From assembly GCF_032854445.1 (NCBI RefSeq), contig NC_088301.1, positions 62,001 to 126,000 on the forward strand: a stretch of DNA of 64,000 nucleotides. Reading direction: 5' to 3'. This document shows, one piece after another, positions 24,052 through 35,667 of the stretch; position 1 is the stretch's first letter; each line of letters starts with the position of its first letter. Made by a program: the position numbers and the translations under genes. This DNA comes from Liolophura sinensis. Taxonomy: Eukaryota; Mollusca; Polyplacophora; Chitonida; Chitonidae. The notes beneath the pieces were generated by a model. The model worked only from the letters and a program-made list of their open reading frames with translations, was not told the DNA's origin and did not search any database.

Positions 24052-24949
24052 CCAAGTCTTTTATCACACGGACAGTTGCTCAATAAACTGGAGAATGGTG
24101 ACCCGCCATCGTTGCGGCAGTGGAATTTTACACAGCACAGTAGAGACAAAACAAGCGTGAAAAAAGCGTCGTTTCCATCCACGGACCTCTGGCTTATGAA
24201 CACACACCCTCAACACAACTTACGTTTTTCGGGAGGGACGAATGTAATTCCCTGTAATTTACGCTGTAAAGTCATTTTTATTTGCTGCCAGTCTGCAGAT
24301 TTTCTTCTACATTTATCAAAATGATGGAAATTGTCTAAGCTGTGAGCGGGTATGAGTTTTAATGATGAAAGTTTGAAATTCTGGGCGAGAAGACACAAGG
24401 AGACAGGTGGTGATGAGGCTGCGAGTGACGTCTCCTTGACGTTGCTAGGCACACCTATGCTGCCGGCATAGAAAGGTCCAGGATTTTCACCGTTAACCTG
24501 GGTCAAGATTTTTATGGCTTCTTTCTCACAGACTGGGCTAGGCATGCACCAAAGCTTTTTGGCCACGAAATTTTTGGGACTGAGCTTCAGCGCTAAATGT
24601 TAACATTGTCGCTGAGGGAAAATAATGGAGGTGCGTGGCCTGTAGTGACACTTGTGCCAAAACACGTAATGTGTCATTGTGTGCCCAGACTTTGCACCAT
24701 CCCTAAAATATTTGGTGGGTACATCTGCGATGTGGTTTGCATTGACATGGAACTTGATTGAGCAGAGTAAGCTGGAACAAACACGGACAACGTTTCATCA
24801 CTCCTGGCTTTTGAAATGTCTCTTTATGGGGCTGACATTGGACAAATCCAATTACCACACAGACCGTTGTTGAGTATACTGGAGATTTGTGACAAGGCAT
24901 GGTTGCGAGAATTGAGTGTTACATAGCACACTAGAGACAAAACAAGTGT

Positions 24950-25021
24950 TAGCAGAGCGTGGTTTCGATCCACGGACCTCTGGGTTATGGGCCCAGCACG
25001 CTTCCACTGCGCCACTCTGCT
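24950..25021 (-). tRNA. tRNA-iMet (CAT), U20
   Basis: Consensus gene body. A 95-bp spacer deletion at about 24,765 lies downstream of it on the minus strand. Confidence 0.96.
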
Positions 25022-25187
25022 GTTAAACGAAAGGATCTGAGCTATACACAACACAATCACTACCGGCACAATTGCATCTGATCAAAACAAGCCCGTCTTT
25101 GGCCAAAAAGTGCCAAACAAGAAACGCCAGATACTACTAGGAGGGTTCAAATAAACCTCTTGGCTGGATCTCACATCCTATAAGATT

Positions 25188-25259
25188 GCGTCGGTGGTGT
25201 AATGGTCAGCATGGTTGCCTTCCAAGCAGTCGATCCGGGTTCGATTCCCGGCCGACGCA
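25188..25259 (+). tRNA. tRNA-Gly (TCC), U20
   Basis: Consensus body with TATTTTA terminator. Confidence 0.97.
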
Positions 25260-26252
25260 CCAAGTATTTTATCACACGGACAGTTGCTCAATAAACTGGA
25301 GAATGGTGACCCGCCATCGTTGCGGCAGTGGAATTTTACACAGCACAGTAGAGACAAAACAAGCGTGAAAAAAGCGTCGTTTCCATCCACGGACCTCTGG
25401 CTTATGAACACACACCCCCAACACAACTTACGTTTTTCGGGAGGGACGAATGTAATTCCCTGTAATTTACGCTGTAAAGTCTTTTTTATTTGCTGCCAGT
25501 CTGCAGATTTTCTTCTACAGGTATCAAAATGATGGAAATTATCTAAGCTGTGAGCGGGTATGAGTTTTAATGATGAAAGTTTGAAATTCTGGGCGAGAAG
25601 ACACAAGGAGACAGGTGGTGATGAGGCTGCGAGTGACGTCTCCTTGACGTTGCTAGGCACACCTATGCTGCCGGCATAGAAAGGTCCAGGATTTTCACCG
25701 TTAACCTGGGTCAAGATTTTTATGGCTTCTTTCTCACAGACAGGGCTAGGCATGCACCAAAGCTTATTGGCGATGAAATTTTTGGGACTGAGCTTCAGCG
25801 CTAAATGTTAACATTGTCGCTGAGGGAAAATAATGGAGGTGCGTGGCCTGTAGTGACACTAGTGCCAAAACACGTAATGTGTCATTGTGAGCCCAGAATT
25901 TGCACCATCCCTAAAATATTTGGTGGGTACATCTGCGATGTGGTTTGCATTGGCATGGAACTTGATTGAGCAGTTTTAAAACTTTTATGTGCTATATTTT
26001 CCCCACATATCCGATTTGTCTAAATATCGACAAAAATGCTCTGTGGTTGATGCTAGTACGGGGGTATGAGTAAGCTGGAACAAACACGGACAACGTTTCA
26101 TCACTCCTGGCTTTTGAAATGTCTCTTTTTGGGGCTGACATTGGACAAATCCAATTACCACACAGACCGTTGTTGAGTATACTGGGGATTTGTGACAAGG
26201 CATGGTTGCGAGAATTGAGTGTTACATAGCACACTAGAGACAAAACAATTGT

Positions 26253-26324
26253 TAGCAGAGCGTGGTTTCGATCCACGGACCTCTGGGTTATGGGCCCAGC
26301 ACGCTTCCACTGCGCCACTCTGCT
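26253..26324 (-). tRNA. tRNA-iMet (CAT), U21
   Basis: Consensus gene body; the trailer reads AACAATTG on the plus strand and the T4 is kept. Confidence 0.96.
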
Positions 26325-26490
26325 GTTTAACGAAAGGGTCTGAGCTATACACAACACAATCACTACCGGCACAATTGCATCTGATCAAAACAAGCCCGTC
26401 TTTGGCCAAAAAGTCCCAAACAAGAAACGCCAGATACTACTAGGAGGGTTCAAATAAACCTCTTGGCTGGATCTCACATCCTATAAGATT

Positions 26491-26562
26491 GCGTCGGTGG
26501 TGTAATGGTCAGCATGGTTGCCTTCCAAGCAGTCGATCCGGGTTCGATTCCCGGCCGACGCA
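26491..26562 (+). tRNA. tRNA-Gly (TCC), U21, terminator deleted
   Basis: Consensus body with the 16-bp terminator deletion also seen in U6 and U8. Confidence 0.92.
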
Positions 26563-27539
26563 CCGGACAGTTGCTCAATAAACTGGAGAATGGTGACCCG
26601 CCATCGTTGCGGCAGTGGAATTTTACACAGCACAGTAGAGACAAAACAAGCGTAAAAAAAGCGTCGTTTCCATCCACGGACCTCTGGCTTATGAACACAC
26701 ACCCCCAACACAACTTACGTTTTTCGGGAGGGACGAATGTAATTCCCTGTAATTTAGGCTGTAAAGTCTTTTTTATTTGCTGCCAGTCTGCAGATTTTCT
26801 TCTACAGGTATCAAAATGATGGAAATTGTCTAAGCTGTGAGCGGGTATGAGTTTTAATGATGAAAGTTTGAAATTCTGGGCGAGAAGACACAAGGAGACA
26901 GGTGGTGATGAGGCTGCGAGTGACGTCTCCTTGACGTTGCTAGGCACACCTATGCTGCCGGCATAGAAAGGTCCAGGATTTTCAACGTTAACCTGGGTCA
27001 AGATTTTTATGGCTTCTTTCTCACAGACTGGGCTAGGCATGCACCAAAGCTTATTGGCGACGAAGTTTTTGGGACTGAGCTTCAGCGCTAAATGTTAACA
27101 TTGTCGCTGAGGGAAAATAATGGAGGTGCTTGGCCTGTAGTGACACTTGTGCCAAAACACGAAATGTGTCATTGTGTGCCCAGACTTTGCACCATCTGTA
27201 AAATATTTGGTGGGTACATCTGCGATGTGGTTTGCATTGACATGGAACTTAATTGAGCAGTTATAAAACTTTTATGTGCTATATTTTCCCCACATATCCG
27301 ATTTGTCTAAATATCGACAAAAATGCTCTGTGGTTGAGGGTAGTACGGGTGTATGAGTAAGCTGGAACAAACACGGACAACGTTTCATCACTCCTGGCTT
27401 TTGAAATGTCTCTTTTTGGGGCTGACATTGGACAAATCCAATTACCACACAGACCGTTGTTGAGTATACTGGGGATTTGTGACAAGGCATGGTTGCGAGA
27501 ATTGAGTGTTACATAGCACACTAGAGACAAAACAAGTGT

Positions 27540-27611
27540 TAGCAGAGCGTGGTTTCGATCATTGGACCTCTGGGTTATGGGCCCAGCACGCTTCCACTGC
27601 GCCACTCTGCT
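27540..27611 (-). pseudogene. tRNA-iMet-like, U22, T stem destroyed
   Basis: Carries the CAATG T-stem change of U7 and U9 but has the normal C39, so the two changes are separable. Confidence 0.72.
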
Positions 27612-27777
27612 GTTAAACGAACGGGTCTGCGCTATACACAACACAATCACTACCGGCACAATTGCATCTGATCAAAACAAGCCCGTCTTTGGCCAAAAAG
27701 TGCCAAACAAGAAACGCCAGATACTACTAGGAGGGTTCAAATAAACCTCTTGGCTGGATCTCACATCCTATAAGATT

Positions 27778-27849
27778 GCGTCGGTGGTGTAATGGTCAGC
27801 ATGGTTGCCTTCCAAGCAGTCGATCCGGGTTCGATTCCCGGCCGACGCA
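27778..27849 (+). tRNA. tRNA-Gly (TCC), U22
   Basis: Consensus body; T4 present, unlike the otherwise similar U7 and U9. Confidence 0.97.
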
Positions 27850-28842
27850 CCAAGTCTTTTATCACACGGACAGTTGCTCAATAAACTGGAGAATGGTGAC
27901 CCGCCATCGTTGCGGCGGTGGAATTTTACACAGCACAGTAGAGACAAAACAAGCGTGAGAAAAGCGTCGTTTCCATCCACGGACCTCTGGCTTATGAACA
28001 CACACCCCCAACACAACTTACGTTTTTCGGGAGGGACGAATGTAATTCCCTGTAATTTAGGCTGTAAAGTCTTTTTTATTTGCTGCCAGTCTGCAGATTT
28101 TCTTCTACAGGTATCAAAATGATGGAAATTGTCTAAGCTGTGAGCGGGTATGAGTTTTAATGATGAAAGTTTGAAATTCTGGGCGAGAAGGCACAAGGAG
28201 ACAGGTGGTGATGAGGCTGCGAGTGACGTCTCCTTGACGTTGCTAGGCACACCTATGCTGCCGGCATAGAAAGGTCCAGGATTTTCACCGTTAACCTGGG
28301 TCAAGATTTTTATGGCTTCTTTCTCACAGACTGGGCTAGGCATGCACCAAAGCTTATTGGCCACGAAGTTTTTGGGACTGAGCTTCAGCGCTAAATGTTA
28401 ACATTGTCGCTGAGGGAAAATAATGGAGGTGCTTGGCCTGTAGTGACACTTGTGCCAAAACACGTAATGTGTCATTGTGTGCTCAGACTTTGCACCATCC
28501 CTAAAATATTTGGTGGGTACATCTGCGATGTGGTTTGCATTGACATGGAACTTGATTGAGCAGTTATAAAACTTTCATGTGCTATATTTTCCCCACATAT
28601 CCGATTTGTCTAAATATCGACAAAAATGCTCTGTGGTTGAGGGTAGTACGGGTGTATGAGTAAGCTGGAACAAACACGGACAACGTTTCATCACTCCTGG
28701 CTTTTGAAATGTCTCTTTTTGGGGCTGACATTGGACAAATCCAATTACCACACAGACCGTTGTTGAGTATACTGGAGATTTGTGACAAGGCATGGTTGCG
28801 AGAATTGAGTGTTACATAGCACACTAGAGACAAAACAAGTGT

Positions 28843-28914
28843 TAGCAGAGCGTGGTTTCGATCCACGGACCTCTGGGTTATGGGCCCAGCACGCTTCCAC
28901 TGCGCCACTCTGCT
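28843..28914 (-). tRNA. tRNA-iMet (CAT), U23
   Basis: Consensus gene body. Confidence 0.96.
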
Positions 28915-29080
28915 GTTAAACGAAAGGGTCTGCGCTATACACAACACAATCACTACCGGCACAATTGCATCTGATCAAAACAAGCCCATCTTTGGCCAAA
29001 AAGTGCCAAACAAGAAACGCCAGATACTTCTAGGAGGGTTCAAATAAACCTCTTGGCTGGATCTCACATCCTATAAGATT

Positions 29081-29152
29081 GCTTCGGTGGTGTAATGGTC
29101 AGCATGGTTGCCTTCCAAGCAGTCGATCCGGGTTCGATTCCCGGCCATCGCA
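29081..29152 (+). pseudogene. tRNA-Gly-like, U23, acceptor stem broken
   Basis: The 5' strand is GCTTCGG and the 3' strand CCATCGC, leaving three adjacent mid-stem mismatches. It shares the 3' strand with U10. T loop and T4 are normal. Confidence 0.72.
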
Positions 29153-30145
29153 CCAAGTCTTTTATCACACGGACAGTTGCTCAATAAACTGGAGAATGGT
29201 GACCCGCCATCGTTGCGGCGGTGGAATTTTACACAGCACAGTAGAGACAAAACAAGCGTGAAAAAAGCGTCGTTTCCATCCACGGACCTCTGGCTTATGA
29301 ACACACACCCCCAACACAACTTACGTTTTTCGGGAGGGACGAATGTAATTCCCTGTAATTTAGGCTGTAAAGTCTTTTTTATTTGCTGCCAGTCTGCAGA
29401 TTTTCTTCTACAGGTATCAAAATGATGGAAATTGTCTAAGCTGTGAGCGGGTATGAGTTTTAATGATGAAAGTTTGAAATTCTGGGCGAGAAGACACAAG
29501 GAGACAGGTGGTGATGAGGCTGCGAGTGACGTCTCCTTGACGTTGCTAGGCACACCTATGCTGCCGGCATAGAAAGGTCCAGGATTTTCACCGTTAACCT
29601 GGGTCAAGATTTTTATGGCTTCTTTCTCACAGACTGGGCTAGGCATGCACCAAAGCTTATTGGCCACGAAGTTTTTGGGACTGAGCTTCAGCGCTAAATG
29701 TTAACATTGTCGCTGAGGGAAAATAATGGAGGTGCTTGGCCTGTAGTGACACTTGTGCCAAAACACGTATTGTGTCATTGTGTGCTCAGACTTTGCACCA
29801 TCCCTAAAATATTTGGTGGGTACATCTGCGATGTGGTTTGCATTGGCATGGAACTTGATTGAGCAGTTTTAAAACTTTTATGTGCTATATTTTCCCCACA
29901 TATCCGATTTGTCTAAATATCGACAAAAATGCTCTGTGGTTTAGGGTAGTACGGGAGTATGAGTAAGCTGGAACAAACACGGACAACGTTTCATCACTTC
30001 TGGCTTTTGAAATGTCTCTTTTTGGGGCTGACATTGGACAAATCCAATTACCACACAGACCGTTGTTGAGTATACTGGAGATTTGTGACAAGGCATGGTT
30101 GCGAGAATTGAGTGTTACATAGCACACTAGAGACAAAACAAGTGT

Positions 30146-30217
30146 TAGCAGAGCGTGGTTTCGATCCACGGACCTCTGGGTTATGGGCCCAGCACGCTTC
30201 CACTGCGCCACTCTGCT
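30146..30217 (-). tRNA. tRNA-iMet (CAT), U24
   Basis: Consensus gene body. Confidence 0.96.
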
Positions 30218-30383
30218 GTTAAACGAAAGGGTCTGCGCTATACACAACACAATCACTACCGGCACAATTGCATCTGATCAAAACAAGCCCGTGTTTGGCC
30301 AAAAAGTGCCAAACAAGAAACGCCAGATACTACTAGGAGGGTTCAAATAAACCTCTTGGCTGGATCTCACATCCTATAAGATT

Positions 30384-30455
30384 GCGTAGGTGGTGTAATG
30401 GTCAGCATGGTTGCCTTCTAAGCAGTCGATCCGGGTTAGATTCCCGGCCGACGCA
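30384..30455 (+). pseudogene. tRNA-Gly-derived with anticodon TCT, U24
   Basis: The anticodon loop is CTTCTAA, so the anticodon is TCT (arginine AGA) on a glycine tRNA body. The acceptor 5' strand GCGTAGG gives an A5:G68 mismatch, and the T loop is TTAGATT without C56. The triple damage argues for a pseudogene rather than a working mis-decoding tRNA. Confidence 0.75.
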
Positions 30456-31448
30456 CCAAGTCTTTTATCACACGGACAGTTGCTCAATAAACTGGAGAAT
30501 GGTGACCCGCCATCGTTGCGGCAGTGGAATTTTACACAGCACAGTAGAGACAAAACAAGCGTGAGAAAGGCGTCGTTTCCATCCACGGACCTCTGGCTTA
30601 TGAACACACACCCCCAACACAACTTACGTTTTTCGGGAGGGACGAATGTAATTCCCTGTAATTTAGGCTGTAAAGTCTTTTTTATTTGCTGCCAGTCTGC
30701 AGATTTTCTTCTACAGGTATCAAAATGATGGAAATTGTCTAAGCTGTGAGCGGGTATGAGTTTTAATGATGAAAGTTTGAAATTCTGGGCGAGAAGACAC
30801 AAGGAGACAGGTGGTGATGAGGCTGCGAGTGACGCCTCCTTGACGTTGCTAGGCACACCTATGCTGCCGGCATAGAAAGGTCCAGGATTTTCACCGTTAA
30901 CCTGGGTCAAGATTTTTATGGCTTCTTTCTCACAGACTGGGCTAGGCATGCACCAAAGCTTATTGGCCACGAAGTTTTTGGGACTGAGCTTCAGCGCTAA
31001 ATGTTAACATTGTCGCTGAGGGAAAATAATGGAGGTGCGTGGCCTGTAGTGACACTTGTGCCAAAACACGTAATGTGTCATTGTGTGCTCAGACTTTGCA
31101 CCATCCCTAAAATATTTGGTGGGTACATCTGCGATGTGGTTTGCATTGGCATGGAACTTGATTGAGCAGTTTTAAAACTTTTATGTGCTATATTTTCCCC
31201 ACATATCCGATTTGTCTAAATATCGACAAAAATGCTCTGTGGTTTAGGGTAGTACGGGAGTATGAGTAAGCTGGAACAAACACGGACAACGTTTCATCAC
31301 TTCTGGCTTTTGAAATGTCTCTTTTTGGGGCTGACATTGGACAAATCCAATTACCACACAGACCGTTGTTGAGTATACTGGAGATTTGTGACAAGGCATG
31401 GTTGCGAGAATTGAGTGTTACATAGCACACTAGAGACAAAACAAGTGT

Positions 31449-31520
31449 TAGCAGAGCGTGGTTTCGATCCACGGACCTCTGGGTTATGGGCCCAGCACGC
31501 TTCCACTGCGCCACTCTGCT
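31449..31520 (-). tRNA. tRNA-iMet (CAT), U25
   Basis: Consensus gene body. Confidence 0.96.
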
Positions 31521-31686
31521 GTTAAACGAAAGGGTCTGCGCTATACACAACACAATCACTACCGGCACAATTGCATCTGATCAAAACAAGCCCGTCTTTG
31601 GCCAAAAAGTGCCAAACAAGAAACGCCAGATACTACTAGGAGGGTTCAAATAAACCTCTTGGCTGGATCTCACATCCTATAAGATT

Positions 31687-31758
31687 GCGTCGGTGGTGTA
31701 ATGGTCAGCATGGTTGCCTTCCAAGCAGTCGATCCGGGTTCGATTCCCGGCCGACGCA
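31687..31758 (+). tRNA. tRNA-Gly (TCC), U25
   Basis: Consensus body; T4 present. Confidence 0.97.
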
Positions 31759-32751
31759 CCAAGTCTTTTATCACACGGACAGTTGCTCAATAAACTGGAG
31801 AATGGTGACCCGCCATCGTTGCGGCAGTGGAATTTTACACAGCACAGTAGAGACAAAACAAGCGTGAGAAAAGCGTCGTTTCCATCCACGGACCTCTGGC
31901 TTATGAACACACACCCCCAACACAACTTACGTTTTTCGGGAGGGACGAATGTAATTCCCTGTAATTTAGGCTGTAAAGTCTTTTTTATTTGCTGCCAGTC
32001 TGCAGATTTTCTTCTACAGGTATCAAAATGATGGAAATTGTCTAAGCTGTGAGCGGGTATGAGTTTAAATGATGAAAGTTTGAAATTCTGGGCGAGAAGA
32101 CACAAGGAGACAGGTGGTGATGAGGCTGCGAGTGACGCCTCCTTGACGTTGCTAGGCACACCTATGCTGCCGGCATAGAAAGGTCCAGGATTTTCACCGT
32201 TAACCTGGGTCAAGATTTTTATGGCTTCTTTCTCACAGACTGGGCTAGGCATGCACCAAAGCTTATTGGCCACGAAGTTTTTGGGACTGAGCTTCAGCGC
32301 TAAATGTTAACATTGTCGCTGAGGGAAAATAATGGAGGTGCTTGGCCTGTAGTGACACTTGTGCCAAAACACGTAATGTGTCATTGTGTGCCCAGACTTT
32401 GCACCATCCCTAAAATATTTGGTGGGTACATCTGCGATGTGGTTTGCATTGGCATGGAACTTGATTGAGCAGTTATAAAACTTTTATGTGCTATATTTTC
32501 CCCACATATCCGATTTGTCTTAATATGGACAAAAATGCTCTGTGGTTGAGGGTAGTACGGGTGTATGAGTAAGCTGGAACAAACACGGACAACGTTTCAT
32601 CACTCCTGGCTTTTGAAATGTCTCTTTTTGGGGCTGACATTGGACAAATCCAATTACCACACAGACCGTTGTTGAGTATACTGGAGATTTGTGACAAGGC
32701 ATGGTTGCGAGAATTGAGTGTTACATAGCACACTAGAGACAAAACAAGTGT

Positions 32752-32823
32752 TAGAAAAGCGTGGTTTCGATCCACGGATCTCTGGGTTATGGGGCCAGCA
32801 CGCTTCCACTGCGCCACTCTGCT
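32752..32823 (-). pseudogene. tRNA-iMet-like, U26, internal terminator
   Basis: The 3' acceptor strand is CTTTTCT, with a mismatch at 3:70 and a wobble at 5:68. It also contains TTTT (AAAA at 32,755-32,758 on the plus strand), which would stop Pol III inside the gene. G31 is C, opening the anticodon stem, and G46 is A. Probably a pseudogene. Confidence 0.75.
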
Positions 32824-32989
32824 GTTAAACGAAAGGGTCTGCGCTATACACAACACAATCACTACCGGCACAATTGCATCTGATCAAAACAAGCCCGTCT
32901 TTGGCCAAAAAGTGCCAAACAAGAAACGCCAGATACTACTAGGAGGGTTCAAATAAACCTCTTGGCTGGATCTCACATCCTATAAGATT

Positions 32990-33061
32990 GCGTCGGTGGT
33001 GTAATGGTCAGCATGGTTGCCTTCCAAGCAGTCGATCAGGGTTCGATTCCCGGCCGACGCC
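32990..33061 (+). tRNA. tRNA-Gly (TCC), U26, variant
   Basis: T stem starts with A49 (A:G mismatch) and the discriminator is C instead of A. B-box core and T4 are intact. Function is uncertain. Confidence 0.7.
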
Positions 33062-34054
33062 CCAAGTCTTTTATCACACGGACAGTTGCTCAATAAACTG
33101 GAGAATGGTGACCCGCCATCGTTGCGGCAGTGGAATTTTACACAGCACAGTAGAAACAAAACAAGCGTAAGAAAAGGGTCGATTCCATCCACGGACCTCT
33201 GGCTTATGAACACACACCCCCAACACAACTTACGTTTTTCGGGAGGGACGAATGTAATTCCCTGTATATTACGCTGTAAAGTCTTTTTTATTTGCTGCCA
33301 GTCTGCAGATTTTCTTCTACAGGTATCAAAATGATGGAAATTGTCTAAGCTGTGAGCGGGTATGAGTTTTAATGATGAAAGTTTGATATTCTGGGCGAGA
33401 AGACACAAGGAGACAGGTGGTGATGAGGCTGCGAGTGACGTCTCCTTGACGTTGCTAGGCACACCTATGCTGCCGGCATAGAAAGGTCCAGGATTTTCAC
33501 CGTTAACCTGGGTCAAGATTTTTATGGCTTCTTTCTCACAGACTGGGCTAGGCATGCACCAAAGCTTGTTGGCCACGAAGTTTTTGGGACTGAGCTTCAG
33601 CGCTAAATGTTAACATTGTCGCTGAGGGAAAATAATGGAGGTGCGTGGCCTGTAGTGACACTTGTGCCAAAACACGTAATGTGTCATTGTGTGCCCAGAC
33701 TTTGCACCATCCGTAAAATATTTGGTGGGTACATCTGCGATGTGGTTTGCATTGGCATGGAACTTGATTGAGCAGTTTTAAAACTTTTATGTGCTATATT
33801 TTCCCCACATATCCGATTTGTCTAAATATCGACAAAAATGCTCTGTGGTTGATGCTAGTACGGGTGTATGAGTAAGCTGGAACAAACACGGACAACGTTT
33901 CATCACTCCTGGCTTTTGAAATGTCTCTTTTTGGGGCTGACATTGGACAAATCCAATTACCACACAGACCGTTGTTGAGTATACTGGGGATTTGTGACAA
34001 GGCATGGTTGCGAGAATTGAGTGTTACATAGCACACTAGAGACAAAACAAGTGT

Positions 34055-34126
34055 TAGCAGAGCGTGGTTTCGATCCACGGACCTCTGGGTTATGGGCCCA
34101 GCACGCTTCCACTGCGCCACTCTGCT
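34055..34126 (-). tRNA. tRNA-iMet (CAT), U27
   Basis: Consensus gene body; the 5' flank has CTGTTTAACG on the plus strand, a marker of U21 and U27-U31. Confidence 0.96.
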
Positions 34127-34292
34127 GTTTAACGAAAGGGTCTGCGCTATACACAACACAATCACTACCGGCACAATTGCATCTGATCAAAACAAGCCCA
34201 TCTTTGGCCAAAAAGTGCCAAACAAGAAACGCCAGATACTACTAGGAGGGTTCAAATAAACCTCTTGGCTGGATCTCACATCCTATAAGATT

Positions 34293-34364
34293 GCGTCGGT
34301 GGTGTAATGGTCAGCATGGTTGCCTTCCAAGCAGTCGATCCGAGTTCGATTCCCGGCCGACGCA
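34293..34364 (+). tRNA. tRNA-Gly (TCC), U27, T-stem variant
   Basis: T stem CCGAG in place of CCGGG gives an A:C mismatch and alters the first B-box G. T4 present. Confidence 0.78.
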
Positions 34365-35357
34365 CCAAGTCTTTTATCACACGGACAGTTGCTCAATAAA
34401 CTGGAGAATGGTGACCCGCCATCGTTGCGGCAGTGGAATTTTACACAGCACAGTAGAAACAAAACAAGCGTAAGAAAAGCGTCGTTTCCATCCACGGACC
34501 TCTGGCTTATGAACACACACCCCCAACACAACTTACGTTTTTCGGGAGGGACGAATGTAATTCCCTGTAATTTACGCTGTAAATTCTTTTTTATTTGCTG
34601 CCAGTCTGCAGATTTTCTTCTACAGGTATCAAAATGATGGAAATTGTCTAAGCTGTGAACGGGTATGAGTTTTAATGATGAAAGTTTGAAATTCTGGGCG
34701 AGAAGACACAAGGAGACAGGTGGTGATGAGGCTGCGAGTGACGTCTCCTTGACGTTGCTAGGCACACCTATGCTGCCGGCATAGAAAGGTCCAGGATTTT
34801 CACCGTTAACCTGGGTCAAGATTTTTATGGCTTCTTTCTCACAGACTGGGCTAGGCATGCACCAAAGCTTATTGGCCACGAAATTTTTGGGACTGAGCTT
34901 CAGCGCTAAATGTTAACATTGTCGCTGAGGGAAAATAATGGAGGTGCGTGGCCTGTAGTGACACTTGTGCCAAAACACGTAATGTGTCATTGTGTGCCCA
35001 GACTTTGCACCATCCGTAAAATATTTGGTGGGTACATCTGCGATGTGGTTTGCATTGGCATGGAACTTGATTGAGCAGTTTTAAAACTTTTATGTGCTAT
35101 ATTTTCCCCACATATCCGATTTGTCTAAATATCGACAAAAATGCTCTGTGGTTGATGCTAGTACGGGTGTATGAGTAAGCTGGAACAAACACGGACAACG
35201 TTTCATCACTCCTGGCTTTTGAAATGTCTCTTTTTGGGGCTGACATTGGACAAATCCAATTACCACACAGACCGTTGTTGAGTATACTGGAGATTTGTGA
35301 CAAGGCATGGTTGCGAGAATTGAGTGTTACATAGCACACTAGAGACAAAACAAGTGT

Positions 35358-35429
35358 TAGCAGAGCGTGGTTTCGATCCACGGACCTCTGGGTTATGGGC
35401 CCAGCACGCTTCCACTGCGCCACTCTGCT
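35358..35429 (-). tRNA. tRNA-iMet (CAT), U28
   Basis: Consensus gene body. Confidence 0.96.
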
Positions 35430-35595
35430 GTTTAACGAAAGGGTCTGCGCTATACACAACACAATCACTACCGGCACAATTGCATCTGATCAAAACAAGC
35501 CCATCTTTGGCCAAAAAGTGCCAAACAAGAAACGCCAGATACTACTAGGAGGGTTCAAATAAACCTCTTGGCTGGATCTCACATCCTATAAGATT

Positions 35596-35667
35596 GCGTC
35601 GGTGGTGTAATGGTCAGCATGGTTGCCTTCCAAGCAGTCGATCCGGGTTCGATTCCCGGCCGACGCA
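35596..35667 (+). tRNA. tRNA-Gly (TCC), U28
   Basis: Consensus body; T4 present. Confidence 0.97.
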
